This document shows positions 37,201 through 47,815 of a DNA stretch of 64,000 bases, one piece after another (the stretch's first letter is position 1; every line of letters starts with the position of its first letter). This DNA comes from Neospora caninum Liverpool. Its lineage: Eukaryota > Apicomplexa > Conoidasida > Eucoccidiorida > Sarcocystidae. The stretch is taken from positions 2,573,920 through 2,637,919 of the forward strand of contig NC_018395.1 of NCBI RefSeq assembly GCF_000208865.1, read 5' to 3'. The notes below the pieces were generated by a model that ran no database searches, was not told the DNA's origin, and was given only the letters and a program-made list of their open reading frames with translations. A program made the position numbers and the translations under genes.

Positions 37201-39416
37201 TCGCTCGCGGTCGCGACCCTCGCCGACATGCGCGCAGCCTGGTGAGACGCAAAGGGAGCCGAAGAAATGGAATCGCCACACGCAATCGGTCACCGAAGGC
37301 AAAGCGCAACCCGTGCAAACCGGAGAACCTCTTGAGCGGGAAACCAGCTTGTGTGAAGCACACGAAAAGGCGACATGCGCCACGTCGTTATATATATATA
37401 TATATATATATATATGCGTGTATATATATGCATGTATATGCATATATGTGTGTACATATGGACGGATACGCATTTAATTTGCCGGTATGTATGCATGTAT
37501 TTGTTTAGGAAGGCATGTCGTCTTTATCTATTTAGAAATAGACTGCGATGGCTGCATATAGACATCGATGCCGATTTGTGGGTATATACTTCCATACATT
37601 TATGTATATGCGTACTGGTATGCATCTCCTTTGTCTCGATCTCAACACAGATGCAGACTGTGTGGATGAATATGTAGGTAGGTTTCGCTGTAGGATTCGA
37701 GTCACAACAGACACCTCATCTTTTCTTTTTCTCTTTAGGCGCAGTGGGCAACACGACGTCGATCTCGCCCCTCTAAGCGACGCTCTCTCTTCTTCCTCCC
37801 TCTCTGCTTCGTCGGTTTGCTCTTGTCTTTTGCCTCTTTCCTCTCTCGCCCTTCTGCCGCATGCCTGTCGCCGTTCGCGCGTCTCGCTCTTGCACTTGGC
37901 CGCGCCTCCGCCGTCAGCCGGTGTCTCCGGGCACCGAGAGCGAACTGTCTCCTCAGAAGAGACAGAGAACGGAGACGCCTTCGCCGTGTCCTGGATCGCC
38001 GCCGAACCGTCCCCCGACGCAGTGCAGATTATCCCTCGATCTGAAGACGAGAGTCTCAAGACGTGTTTTTCCACGTCTTCTGAATCTTCTCCTACATCTC
38101 CTTCTTCCGATTCTTCTCCTTCTTCCGCTTCTTCTCCTTCTTCCGCTTCTTCTCCTTCTTCTTCCGCTTCTTCTTCTCCTTCCGCTTCTTCTTGCTCGTT
38201 CCGTCTCGGCGTGGATGCGACGCCGCGTCTCGGCTTCGGCTCTGCTCCCTGTTGGGTGCACCACTGCGTGCTCCGCCCCTGCTGGCCGCCGTCGCCCTTC
38301 TCGAGGAACCCGAGGCGCGTGTCTCCTCCCGTCCACTCGCTGGTGAGTGCGCCACGCGTGAAGGCGATGCTCCTGGCTCTGCCTGCCTCGGCCTTTTCCT
38401 CGTGGAAGAATTGGCCCGCCTCGCCGTCTGCGTTCTCGCCACTCTCTTTTTCGTCGCCCGCCGCCGCTCTGGGGCGAGTCTTCTCCCCAGGGGGGGGGCA
38501 TGCATTCCCTTCGCGAGGTTGGAGAGGGCGACCTTCTCTCTCCGTCTCTCCGGCCTTCTGGAGCAAAAACGTTGAGAGCGAGCGAGGGCGGCTCTCAGCG
38601 ACGCGCCGCAAGGAAGGAAGCGCAGGCGGAAACGGGCGAGTGCATGCGGAAAACGCCGAGGAGCTTTTTGCTGCAAAAGCTTGCGACGTCTTCCTTCTGT
38701 CCGAAAAGGAAATCTGCGTGGTCGGCGAAGTCCGGCGAGCACCAGCGGTCTTGCTGCTTCAGCTTGAAGAAACAGCGGCGCTCAAGGACAAGCGTTTCGG
38801 CTCAAGACAGACGCGCTGGCCTTTGCAGGACCACAGGGACGACAGACTACGCGACCGCGAGGACATAGAGAGACGCGCGGCGAGCGAGAAGAGACAACGC
38901 TGCTCCGAGGGAACGGCGTTCAGCAGCGGAGTGGAATGCGGAGACAGAGGAGACACTGGAGCAAAGCAAGAGTACCGAGCGATGGCCTCTTTTCAGCTTC
39001 TCAGAGGGTTTAAGGGCGCGCCCGAGGAACGAGAGAAGGCGGACGAGGCGGAGAGCGCGAACGAGGAAGACCTCGAGCTCGCGGCGAGCCTCGACACGGT
39101 AAGGAGACGCTTCCGAGCTTCGCGAAACCGGACAGAAGAGGGGAAACAATCGAACCAAAGGCTGGAAACGGTGTGCAGAGACCGCAGCTTCAACGAGAAA
39201 AAACTATCCTGCTTAGAGAGAGAGAGACATCCCCGAACAGAGGGTGTCCGAAAACACGGGGAAAACGAGAAAAACGAACCAAGCGGGCACTGTTCGGGAA
39301 GAACACGAGAGCGAGGCGTCAAGTGGGCCTGCGCGGTCCTGTCTTCGAAGGAGCATGAATCGGACCTTGCGTGGATCGTCTTTCTCCCCCCGTTCGCCCA
39401 ACACGGCCCCCGTTAA
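28290..39416 (+). CDS. Giant WD40 protein, APC4-like (anaphase-promoting complex subunit 4)
   Basis: Likely scaffold subunit of the APC/C ubiquitin ligase. Modelled exons: 28290-28697, 28879-32406, 32971-33540, 34013-34135, 34673-34985, 35425-35604, 36371-36864, 37147-37241, 37739-39416. Every phase matches, giving 2462 residues against about 800 in animal APC4. N-terminal propeller blades show APTCAAFSPEASLLAVGC, SAPIVSLHWID (compare the APVSCMHWM-type motif of APC4), GAFLSLFSLDAAGVGCFSLE and TAALSPNLSSLALVLWT. A helical part follows (HSLHMLAAAQGDLLFVVEAL; AVTLLLPAVDATLLPAVRRA; LTRWIAALLPHLILP; LHLDEIDRFLGCM). The C-terminal part has DVFLLSEKEICVVGEVRRAP and VKWACAVLSSKEHESDLAWI. Ser/Glu/Arg/Lys-rich inserts separate these. 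The APC4 label rests on motif order by eye, so it is inference. The 3' end is uncertain because a donor near 39098 could join a downstream exon at 40235. Confidence 0.62.
32450..32815 (+). repeat. Polypurine GGAAGAGAGA repeat array
   Basis: About 365 bases made almost only of A and G, built from GGAAGAGAGAGA-like units with longer-range duplication (the blocks at about 32520-32600 and 32645-32725 are near copies). It lies between a CAG|GTTCGC donor at 32407 and a TTTTTTCTCAG acceptor ending at 32970, so I read it as intronic. The frame stays open through it and would encode Arg/Glu/Lys repeats. Confidence 0.93.
37387..37450. repeat. (TA)n microsatellite in APC4-like intron
   Basis: TA run followed by TATATGCATG-type units inside the intron between exons ending 37241 and starting 37739. 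Confidence 0.9.
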
Positions 39417-41401
39417 GACGCGTGCAGAAACAGAGAAACAGAGCCTCGGCGTCGTTCCGCCTCACCGGCTTCCCCTCCCCACGTTTCTTCGCGTTCAGTC
39501 GCGTGTTTCCCACCTCTTCCCTACTGTCTTCCTCACTTCTTTTCCCCCAACGACCCTGCGGCGTCTCTGTCTCATTTCTGCGTGCAGCGGAAAGCTGCGG
39601 TCTCGTCGCTTCGTCGCGGAAGATTTTGCTTCCTTCTCCTGAAGCCGTCTTAAACAAAAGTTCTGGAAGAAAGGCCCGCGATAAACATCCCAGAAAAACA
39701 GCAACGCGAGAAGTGGAGAAATTGCTGTCTTTGTCTGTCTCTTTCTCTCCCTCGCTTCTCTCTGCCCCTCTCTCTCCCTCGCTTCTCGCTGCCTCTCTCT
39801 CTCCCTCGCTTCTCTCTGCCCCTCTCTCTCCCTCGCTTCTCTCTGCCCCTCTCTCTCCCTCGCTTCTCGCTGCCCCTCTCTCTCATTCGCTTCTCGCTGC
39901 CCCTCTCTCTCCCTCGCTTCTCGCTGCCCCTCTCTCTCCCTCGCTTCTCGCTGCCCCTCTCTCTCCCTCGCTTCTCGCTGCCCCTCTCTCTCCCTCGCTT
40001 CTCGTTGCCTCTCTCTCTCTGAGAGGAGAGAGAAGTTGGGAGAGCAGAAGATCCAGAAGTACGCCGAAGCCAGAGAAGATCGCGGCGCTTCAACGATTCA
40101 TGTGTGTTGCGTGTCGTTCACAAACCACTGCCAGGGATGGATTGACGCGTCGTTTTGTGAAGAGCCTTTTTGTCACTTTTCTTTTCGTTTCTTCGCTGTC
40201 CGTTCCTCTCTCTTGTCTCTTTCCTCTCTCTTAGCTGGACACCGCCCCGTTTGAGAGACGCGTTTCTTTCCCTGTCCCTCCTAACGCCGCGCGCAGCCGC
40301 CGGCTTCTTTTGCTCTCGCTTCTCGGTTGCCACGGTCTCCTGCGGTTGGTTTTTCGGATCTCGAAATATGTTTTTTTTTGCGTTTCCCCTGTCGATCTTG
40401 CGAGTCGAGAGGACCGTATCACGTCGTTTGGGTTTCCGGCCGTCTGGCTTTCTTTTTCTTTTGGCTGCTTGAAAAGCGATTCGGTCTCGGCTTTCGCTTT
40501 CGAAGAGCCCGGAGGGGTGACCTGCGCGTGTTTTGTCCACGAACTTTTGGTGGGCGTCCTTCTCGAAGAACTTGTGTTTCTTCAAAACACAACCGCCTCG
40601 TTCTTTCCGAGTTTCGGTTTTTCGCTCTGTACGACGTGGAGCAACCTGTCTCTCGCGCTCTTTCTCTTTCCTCTCCTTCTCAGCCCTCCGTTTTCCTTAC
40701 CTTCCTCTCTCCACGTGTTTTCGCCTTCCTGTCCTTCGCTTCTTCGCTTCGATCTCTTTTCTTTTCTATCTTCCTTTTCCTTCTTCTCGCTCGCGAAAGA
40801 GCGCCAGGAGCAGCACACAAGCCAGGAAATGCTGCCGACGCTCCGTGGAGGCTCTTCTTTTCGGTTTGTTCGACACCAGACAGGAAAATGGGAGAACGCA
40901 GGGTGTCATGTGACATGGAGAAAGAGAAACTTTAAAAGCACGCGCAGTTCCTTCTGTTTACAAAAAACAAGCGCGAACCTGATGACATGCGCCTGCGGCT
41001 TCCAAGCTTCCCCCCACTCTCCCTAATCTGCATTTGTATCTGCCGTTGATGCACGCACACCGCAAAACGTGCAAATCTACAGAGAAACGCATGTAAAAGG
41101 ACCCATACATGCATGCCCACACGTATAAATATGTGTGGGCATTCACACCTTTGAGTAGATGTCTTTGAAAAAAATGTGGTTCTGAAAAAGAGCTGGAAGA
41201 TCGAGGCGGGCCAACGTTTTCGGAAGAGCGAGAGGGAGAGACGTCTAGGCGAGAAACAGAGAGAGAGAGAGCAAAAACCGGGCGAGAGAACGCAAGGTTG
41301 AGACTGAGCGCGAGGCAAGACTCTGGAGAAGAGACAAAGCCTGTTGTGCACCTCCGAGGCATCGAGATGCGGGACGAACGAAAACGAACTTGACAAAGAT
41401 C
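39417..41401. other. Convergent 3' region between the APC4-like and GPR180-like genes
   Basis: Holds the 3' ends of two convergent genes. It includes the 27-base tandem repeat at 39740-40020 and, at 40233, a strong acceptor (TTTCCTCTCTCTTAG) followed by an open frame LDTAPFERRVSFPVPPNAAR that may be an alternative or true last exon of the APC4-like gene. The remainder, 40330-41400, is pyrimidine-rich with no supported gene. Confidence 0.4.
39740..40020 (+). repeat. 27-base minisatellite, about ten copies
   Basis: Tandem unit close to CGCTTCTCGCTGCCCCTCTC plus TCTCCCT (27 bases). Copies differ mainly at CTCTCT/CTCGCT and CCCC/CTCT positions. Because 27 is divisible by three, the plus-strand frame shows a nine-residue period (SPSLLAAPL). 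The array lies 3' of the APC4-like stop codon. Confidence 0.93.
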
Positions 41402-42474
41402 TCAAATTCCGGTGTACGGATGAGCTTCGTGGAGAGACGCTGGAAGGCCCTTGGTTCCCGACCCGAGCGAGGCAGGGGTTGTCGGCCGACACAAAAGTCG
41501 CTGCAAAACTGAAAGAAACACACGCGAAGAAAAGGAGAAAGAACTAAAACGGACGCAAGAAGGAAGACGCACCACGCGCGTGAAACGGCGATCGCTGGGT
41601 GTACGTATACCCCGAGGAAGAGCTTTGCGACGATCCTGCCCTATGCGTGGGTAGCCAGGTTTCTCCAGTCTGCCTTCGGAGTGACTTTGCGCACGCAATC
41701 GCGGCCCCTTGTCTCTTTCCGACCCGACTGTCTTTCTCTCAGTTCGACCCCCGCTCACGCATCTGACGCACGTGTGGCTGGTGACTGCTGAGACGCCACA
41801 TCCCCCACCGCTTGGACGAAGATGCAGGTACACTTGCGCTTTGTTCAGGCAGAGCAACCCGTCACGAGCGCCCAGAAGGGAAAACGAGTGGTTGAGAGGG
41901 GAACACTCTGAAAACGAGAGAGCGGCGAGATGGAGGCGAACCGCCGTTTGTGCGTTTCTTTCGACCGGAAGAAAGGCCCTACCGTGAGCCGCAAAAAACT
42001 CGACGAGCAGCATCGTTGCAGTGTCAGTCAACCTGGAGAGCGCATGGAGAAGCCCAAGCGGGGCGAGAGAGAGAGAGACGAGAGATGAGCGCGCGCAGCC
42101 CCGCGAAAACAGACGCAAACGCCGCGACAGAAAGCACGCAACGACGCCAGCGGCTGGCGAGCGCAAGCAAGCAAAGGGGATTTAGCAAAGCTGGCGAAGA
42201 AAGGAAGCTTCAGAAAGCAAAAGGAGTCGACGACCTGACCCAGTCGCGTGGTCTTCCCAAACTCACGGAGAGCCTTTCGTGCCCAGGACAAGGACGAGCG
42301 GCACCGCGAAGTAGATGAGGCATCTGCGACAGGGACGCAGCCGGACACAACGTGCAAACATGGAAAGAAGCAGAGTGGCGCACGCACACACGCTGCAACG
42401 CACAGACACGCCCACGAGCAGTTCCTCAACCAAGAAAAGAAACGAAATGCATGTAAACGAGGATGTGTGTAATT

Positions 42475-42509
<35 letters not shown>

Positions 42510-45500
42510 CATATAGTGGTTTGTGGAAAGAGAAAGGATCTACGTACAAGCACATGCATATATATATATATATATATATATAGATGGGTAGAGCGAGAGA
42601 TACGCGTACGCGTGTTCTTCTGCACATAGAAGCATACCTATGCAAAAGATCGGTTCAAGTGCGTCTCAGAAGAAACATTCAAGAGAGCAAGCAGATATAT
42701 GGGGTTCCTTCACACGGAGAGACCGCAACGAGCGTCTTTTGGGTTTGCCTTTTTTCGCGGCTGCGGTCTGTGCCGTGTGGTCTCGAGTGTGCACCTTGCG
42801 GGGCAAGCGCGGGCGCTCGCTCGGGCCCTCTGTCGAACGGTCGAAGAAAACTTTAGAAATGTTTGAAGCTCCAGGAAAAGGACTCTTACCCTGTCGCGAA
42901 GTTGGTCTGAAAGCGTCGACTGGCCAAGTCTCCAGTGAACAGAGCATTGTTGACGCAGACGAGCAGGACGAAGCCTGAGGAGGAAAACAAAAAGAAAACG
43001 TGCCTTTTAGACTCAGACACAGAGGCAGCCAGAGACACGCCGTGTAGAGAAGAGTGCGCCGGAAGACGGGAGTGGAGAACAGGAGACGGAAGAAAGAGAG
43101 AAAAGAAACAGGAAAGAGGCACGCAAACCGGAGAAGTGAACAGGCACAAACAGAGACGCGGTTGCTGGAAAGCGGAGTTCAGGGAGAGCGGCGCCGGGCG
43201 CTTTTCTAACGTGCAGGAAAAACGAGGGAGGGGAGGGAGAGGACGCGAGAAAAAACCGGTGTCGCGCATGCAGCGAGGGAAGAGAAAAAAAGAAGAAAGA
43301 AGACTTGCACAACCAAGAGAAGAGAATGACGAAGCCTGCCTGCTCACCTGTGGCGATGACGTTTCCTAGCATGAACGGCAGGCCCCAGACTGCGGGAAAA
43401 AGAGAATTTATGAAAGAAACACAGGGAGACAAGGGGAAACTGTTCTCTGCTGCCCACGTGTTTCGCACACTTCCCTTACTGAGATATGACGGCACATTCC
43501 GCTCTTGCTGTTTTTGTCGTCCTCGCGCTCTCGTTTTCGTCTTTTGTCTCCGATTCTTTCTCTGCAACGGTGTGTCGTCCCGCGCCCCGCGCGTACCTTC
43601 TGTCTCTGTCCCCCCAATCTTCCCCTGCCTCTCTCAGACACGGAGCAGCGGCGACGCGAGGAAAGAGGACATGTGTGCGCCTCCTCAGCTACAGTCGAGT
43701 CCTTTGTTCACAGCCGGCGCCGGAACATTCCCGAGCGATATTTCGTGAGCGTGGAGCGCGGCGAGGCGGAAGACGACGCAGCCGTACTCACAGACACACA
43801 GCGGGAGGACGCGCGAGGACCGCGAGAAAGAGAGGGAAAGCGAGAAAGCCAGGAAAGAGAAGGAAGAGAGGAAAGGGAGAAGCGCAGAGAAGGCCGAGGC
43901 TAGGGAAAACGCGAGAACAAGAAACGGTGCGAGAAGACCAGCAGAGAGAGGCAGACAGGGAGAGCCGAAAACGAAAGAGCTTGGCAGGAAAGAGACAGTA
44001 GCGCGTTCTCGGCGGAATACGAGAGAGGTTTACCTGTGCGGAGACACGCGTAGGCAGAGACACTGTTGTAGGTTTGAGACTCCGCCAGGTTGTAAACTAG
44101 TTGGCATGCGGCGTAGATAGCCGCGGCCATCACAGCCTGCTCAGAAGCGGCGAAGAGACAAAAGAACAGGGACGAGACAAACACGGCGACGCGTGGAACC
44201 CGGCAGAGGGAAAAACGACAAAAGCGCGAACCAGACGAAGGACAGAGTAAACGCCCTGGAGACAGCAGAAAAAAAAAGCGGTCGATGTGGCAACAGATCC
44301 ACGGGCGGAACACGAAAAGCGAGGACGCCCGCTGTGAGACGCCAAAACGACGACAACGAATGCTCACCAAAGCGTGGTACTGCTGAGAAACTGCTGGCCC
44401 CCCCGCAGTCGAACGCGTCGCCACCGAGGCGATGAGAACGAACAGCAAGCAGCGCATGCAAGCTTCAAAAAATTGCGAGAGAAACTTCAAAACGCTCAGG
44501 CCTCCTCCGTCCTGCAAAGGAAAAGACAAAGAGGAATCTGCGCGTGAGCCACCTGGCCGGTACACATGTGTGAACATCCACACACTGATAGATAGATCTG
44601 TGAATAGATACATTTTTCATAGTTAAATTTTGTAGAGACAGATACACGGGAGATGCAGAGATACCTGGGTAGATACTAGACGGATAAAAATGGATATGGA
44701 GAAGCACATATGCTCTGAACGCCTCCACAGAAAGACTGAAACTACGAATGTGTCGCATCTCGCGTCGAGACCGGAAGCGTGAGACTTCCGGACCTTTCCA
44801 CTACGCGAATTTCTCCTTACAGACGCGTAGACGAAAAGATGGACGGCGTTGAGGAGGACGGCGAGCGAGAACAGACCCACGGCGCACAAACTTCCTGCTG
44901 CGAGGGACGAGGGCGCCGACGAGCCTCGATCGAGCGCTCGCCAGGTGGAAAAACTCGCCAGGCCGCTCACTCCGCAAAAGACAAGCGCCACGAGGTACAG
45001 AGGCAGGAGACCTATACAAAGTGTCGCAAGGGAAAACGGCGCCAGCTTTGAGACCGGAAAACGCAGCTGTTTACATTCTTGTCTGCATGCAGCGTGGAAC
45101 TGGCCAGGGACTGTCAAACCCTTTTGAAGCCCCGAACCGTTTTTTCTCGCAATCTCCAAATGAAGGATACGAGCGAGTTTTAAACAGACCAGGCGGCGTC
45201 CCGCTTTCTGCATGCGCGTTCTGGCTCGCATGCAATCGCGTTCTTCAGACTGCATCCGCCGCAACAGCGCTCTCACCTTGGTCTTGGCAGGAGAAGTGTT
45301 GCTCCCAGAAGCCTCCGGGATTGGTGAACTCCAGGTGGTACATCGCGTCCACAGGTGCGTTGTGCCGGCATCTGGTGATCTGAGCAGAGACGCCGCAACG
45401 CACAGGGACGAAATAGAAAAGACAGAACGAACTAGCGAAACCACACACCAGGGAGAAAACGACAAGGAGACGAACACATTGAGTCTTCAAAAAAAGGACG

Positions 45501-47815
45501 AGGTATATACATATATGTGTGTGGTAAGGGCGCTTTTTGTCTCGCTTGGGATCACACCACGCAGAATAACGAATGAACGTTGTTCTCTTCCCTGCTTCGA
45601 TTTTGCTGTCGATGCTTTGCCGTCTAATAAACGGCGCGCCTGAGAGAACGAAGACCGGTGAAAAGCGAGGACATGTAAAACGTCGACAGAGCCAAGGACG
45701 TACCCAGACTGTGATGTGCTGCTCGTTGATATTGGAGTCCACCGACTGAGAAAAACAAACAGTCGGCCGCCTCATCTTTTCTTCTCGCTTCCGGTGTCTC
45801 CGGAGCTTAAACAATTCCGCAGTCACGGGAACCGCAAGGCCAGAGGTGAGACTCCAGAAAAAAGCGCGGCGCGACAAAACGAGAACCACGCAAAGAGAGA
45901 GCTCCAGAAAAACACAGATCGCGAGGTGCACACGTGTGGGTACATGCGTGCGCAAAAATAGCGCCATTTCCCTCCTGTTGTTGTCGGCAGAAACATGTCA
46001 GCATATACAAAAATATGCGCATGTATGTGTATATACATATGTGTATATATGGAGTGATATAGTCCACTAACACGCATGCAGATAGATGAACAATTCAGTA
46101 GATGTGCACATGTATCCTTTTCTCGTGAAGAGAGGAGATACGCCCACGCATGCATGGAGAAACGGGCTCAACAGTGTCGAGCCGAGAGGACTCGTCTTCC
46201 GATTGAGGTTTTCCAGCAGTGTCGCTCTGTTCGCCACTGCGTCGCTGCTTCGTTTCCATCTTTGAATAGGCCGCAGAGACGCTGTAGCGAATGTTCACCT
46301 ACGAGATCCATCGCGTAGAGGGAAGGGACACTGCCTTCGAATTCCATCGGCACGCCTCCCACTGCGAAGAGAAGCCATCGCAAACCCCAAAAAGACAAGA
46401 GTGCGAGACTAGAGAGCGCTCCAAAGGCGAGGCAAACGCATGCGCGCCAGTGCCCGGAGCGGCAGCCGAAGGCGCGGATCATGGCGAACGCGAAGAGCGC
46501 CGCAGAGCACCGGGGGACCCAGCAGGAGGAACCAGAAAGAGAGAGGCGGCGTTGAAGCAAACGCGGTTCTGGCCGAAAAAGTGAAGCGGCAGGGACAACA
46601 CGACCGAGGGAAGGAGATTGCCGGAGACTGAGTCGATCACGGGGATTTGAGGTTGAGGGCAAGTGCGATGTCACAAACACACGGCCCCACAGCAGAGCTG
46701 CACGGGGAAGTGGCAAGGAAACGACGAGAGAGAGACAGCCGAGACAACGGAAGGTGAGTTTCTCTCTTTCTCACCGAGGGGTTCCCGGACGCGGGCGCCT
46801 TTGATGAGTTGGTGACAAATCGGCGTTTCGTCTGCGCCAGTGTTCAAGTCGTGGTGCAACCCTGCGAGGACTTCGCTCTCCGTCTTGTTGAGGATCACCA
46901 GCTCGTGTCCAGTAGCACTGACCATCTGCAAAAAAGGGAAAGGCGAAAGGGGATTCAAAAGGCTGTGGAGCGCAACAGGGCGCAACGACCAGCGGGATGA
47001 GGCGTCCGAAGACGGTGGTGCGCCCTGCGTGGCCAAATCGAGGAAAACGGATTTAGAGAGAACATCTTTGTAAAGATGCAAGGACCGGTCACCACGGCTG
47101 TATCGACTGACACGTCTCCGCGCTGCTTCCATGTTTTGGGGAAGTCATCGGAGTCGGAAACCAACCGAGAGCGAGTTTCGATGAAAAACCTGTACAGCGC
47201 ATGTAGCGCATCTGCAACCGCGAAAGGAAAAACGTGAAACATGAGCACGAAAAAAAAGAGCCAGGCCTCGGTGCGCACACGTGAGTCCACCGCGGCACTC
47301 GCACTGTCTAGACAGCCGGGCGCGCGAACGCTGCAGACTGGCGGGCATGCGCGAATGCCCTCTGGAGAAAACGAGAGGGAACGGGACGAAATGGGTTCTT
47401 TGCTCGCGCGCAGGCAGAGTTTTGTGTCATCATAACAACTGGGAAGCTCGCCAGCCCCTCTCGAGTCGCTTCCCCGGTCACCACAGGACGAAAGACAGAA
47501 CGCGCTTACAGTCTGCGCCATGATTCGACCTTTTTGTCCCTCTGGAATTGTGAAGCAGAATTCCGCCACAGGCTCGTAGGTTCCTCCTCTCGCCAAGCCA
47601 AGAACCTTCTTCGCTGCTGCGTGCAGGACGAGGGCGTGCGGCTCGGCGCCCCGAAAGAGAGGAGACGAGAAGTCCAGGAAATTCACAGACAGGAGGAGGA
47701 GGAAGGGAAGATTTCCGGGCGCGGCGATCGAGGAAAACACAGGCCGGGGGAATCTCGGGAGTCTCCGAGGACCGCTGAGGGGCCCTTGTGAAACGGACTG
47801 TTTTGTAACCCCCAT
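41402..47815 (-). CDS. GPR180/TMEM145-like seven-helix membrane protein
   Basis: Secretory-pathway protein with a luminal beta domain followed by a seven-helix domain (GOST/GPR180-TMEM145 type); molecular function unknown. Minus-strand exons: 47815-47510, 46925-46775, 46361-46303, 45745-45704, 45379-45277, 45011-44821, 44511-44368, 44136-44034, 43389-43348, 42974-42890, 42032-41983, 41907-41402. Phases close to 593 residues. A signal-like hydrophobic stretch LPFLLLLSVNF lies near residue 30. The luminal part has CFTIPEGQKGRIMAQT, HITVWITRCRH and YHLEFTNPGGFWEQHFSCQD, the last matching the family's FTNG-x-FW-x-x-HFS motif just before helix 1. Helices include LPLYLVALVFCGVSGL, LFSLAVLLNAVHLFVYA, CLLFVLIASVA, AVMAAAIYAACQLVYNLA, GLPFMLGNVIAT, GFVLLVCVNNALF and DTATMLLVEFF. 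Exon 3's donor (GTAGGT, phase 0) is chosen to keep frame over a stronger-looking AG|GTGAAC four bases later. The C-terminal exon of 168 residues is divergent, and its end is the least certain part. Confidence 0.75.
42475..42583. repeat. (TA)n arrays in GPR180-like intron
   Basis: Two TA arrays (about 42477-42507 and 42557-42583) in the 857-base intron between the exons at 42890-42974 and 41983-42032. Confidence 0.9.

Noticed and set aside
47089..47220. Possible extra exon of the GPR180-like gene (RFFIETRSRLVSDSDDFPKT, minus strand)
   Set aside because: The acceptor after exon 1 gives a frame that stops quickly. Skipping it joins IMAQT to MVSATGHELVILNKTE in phase 0 and gives a continuous luminal domain.
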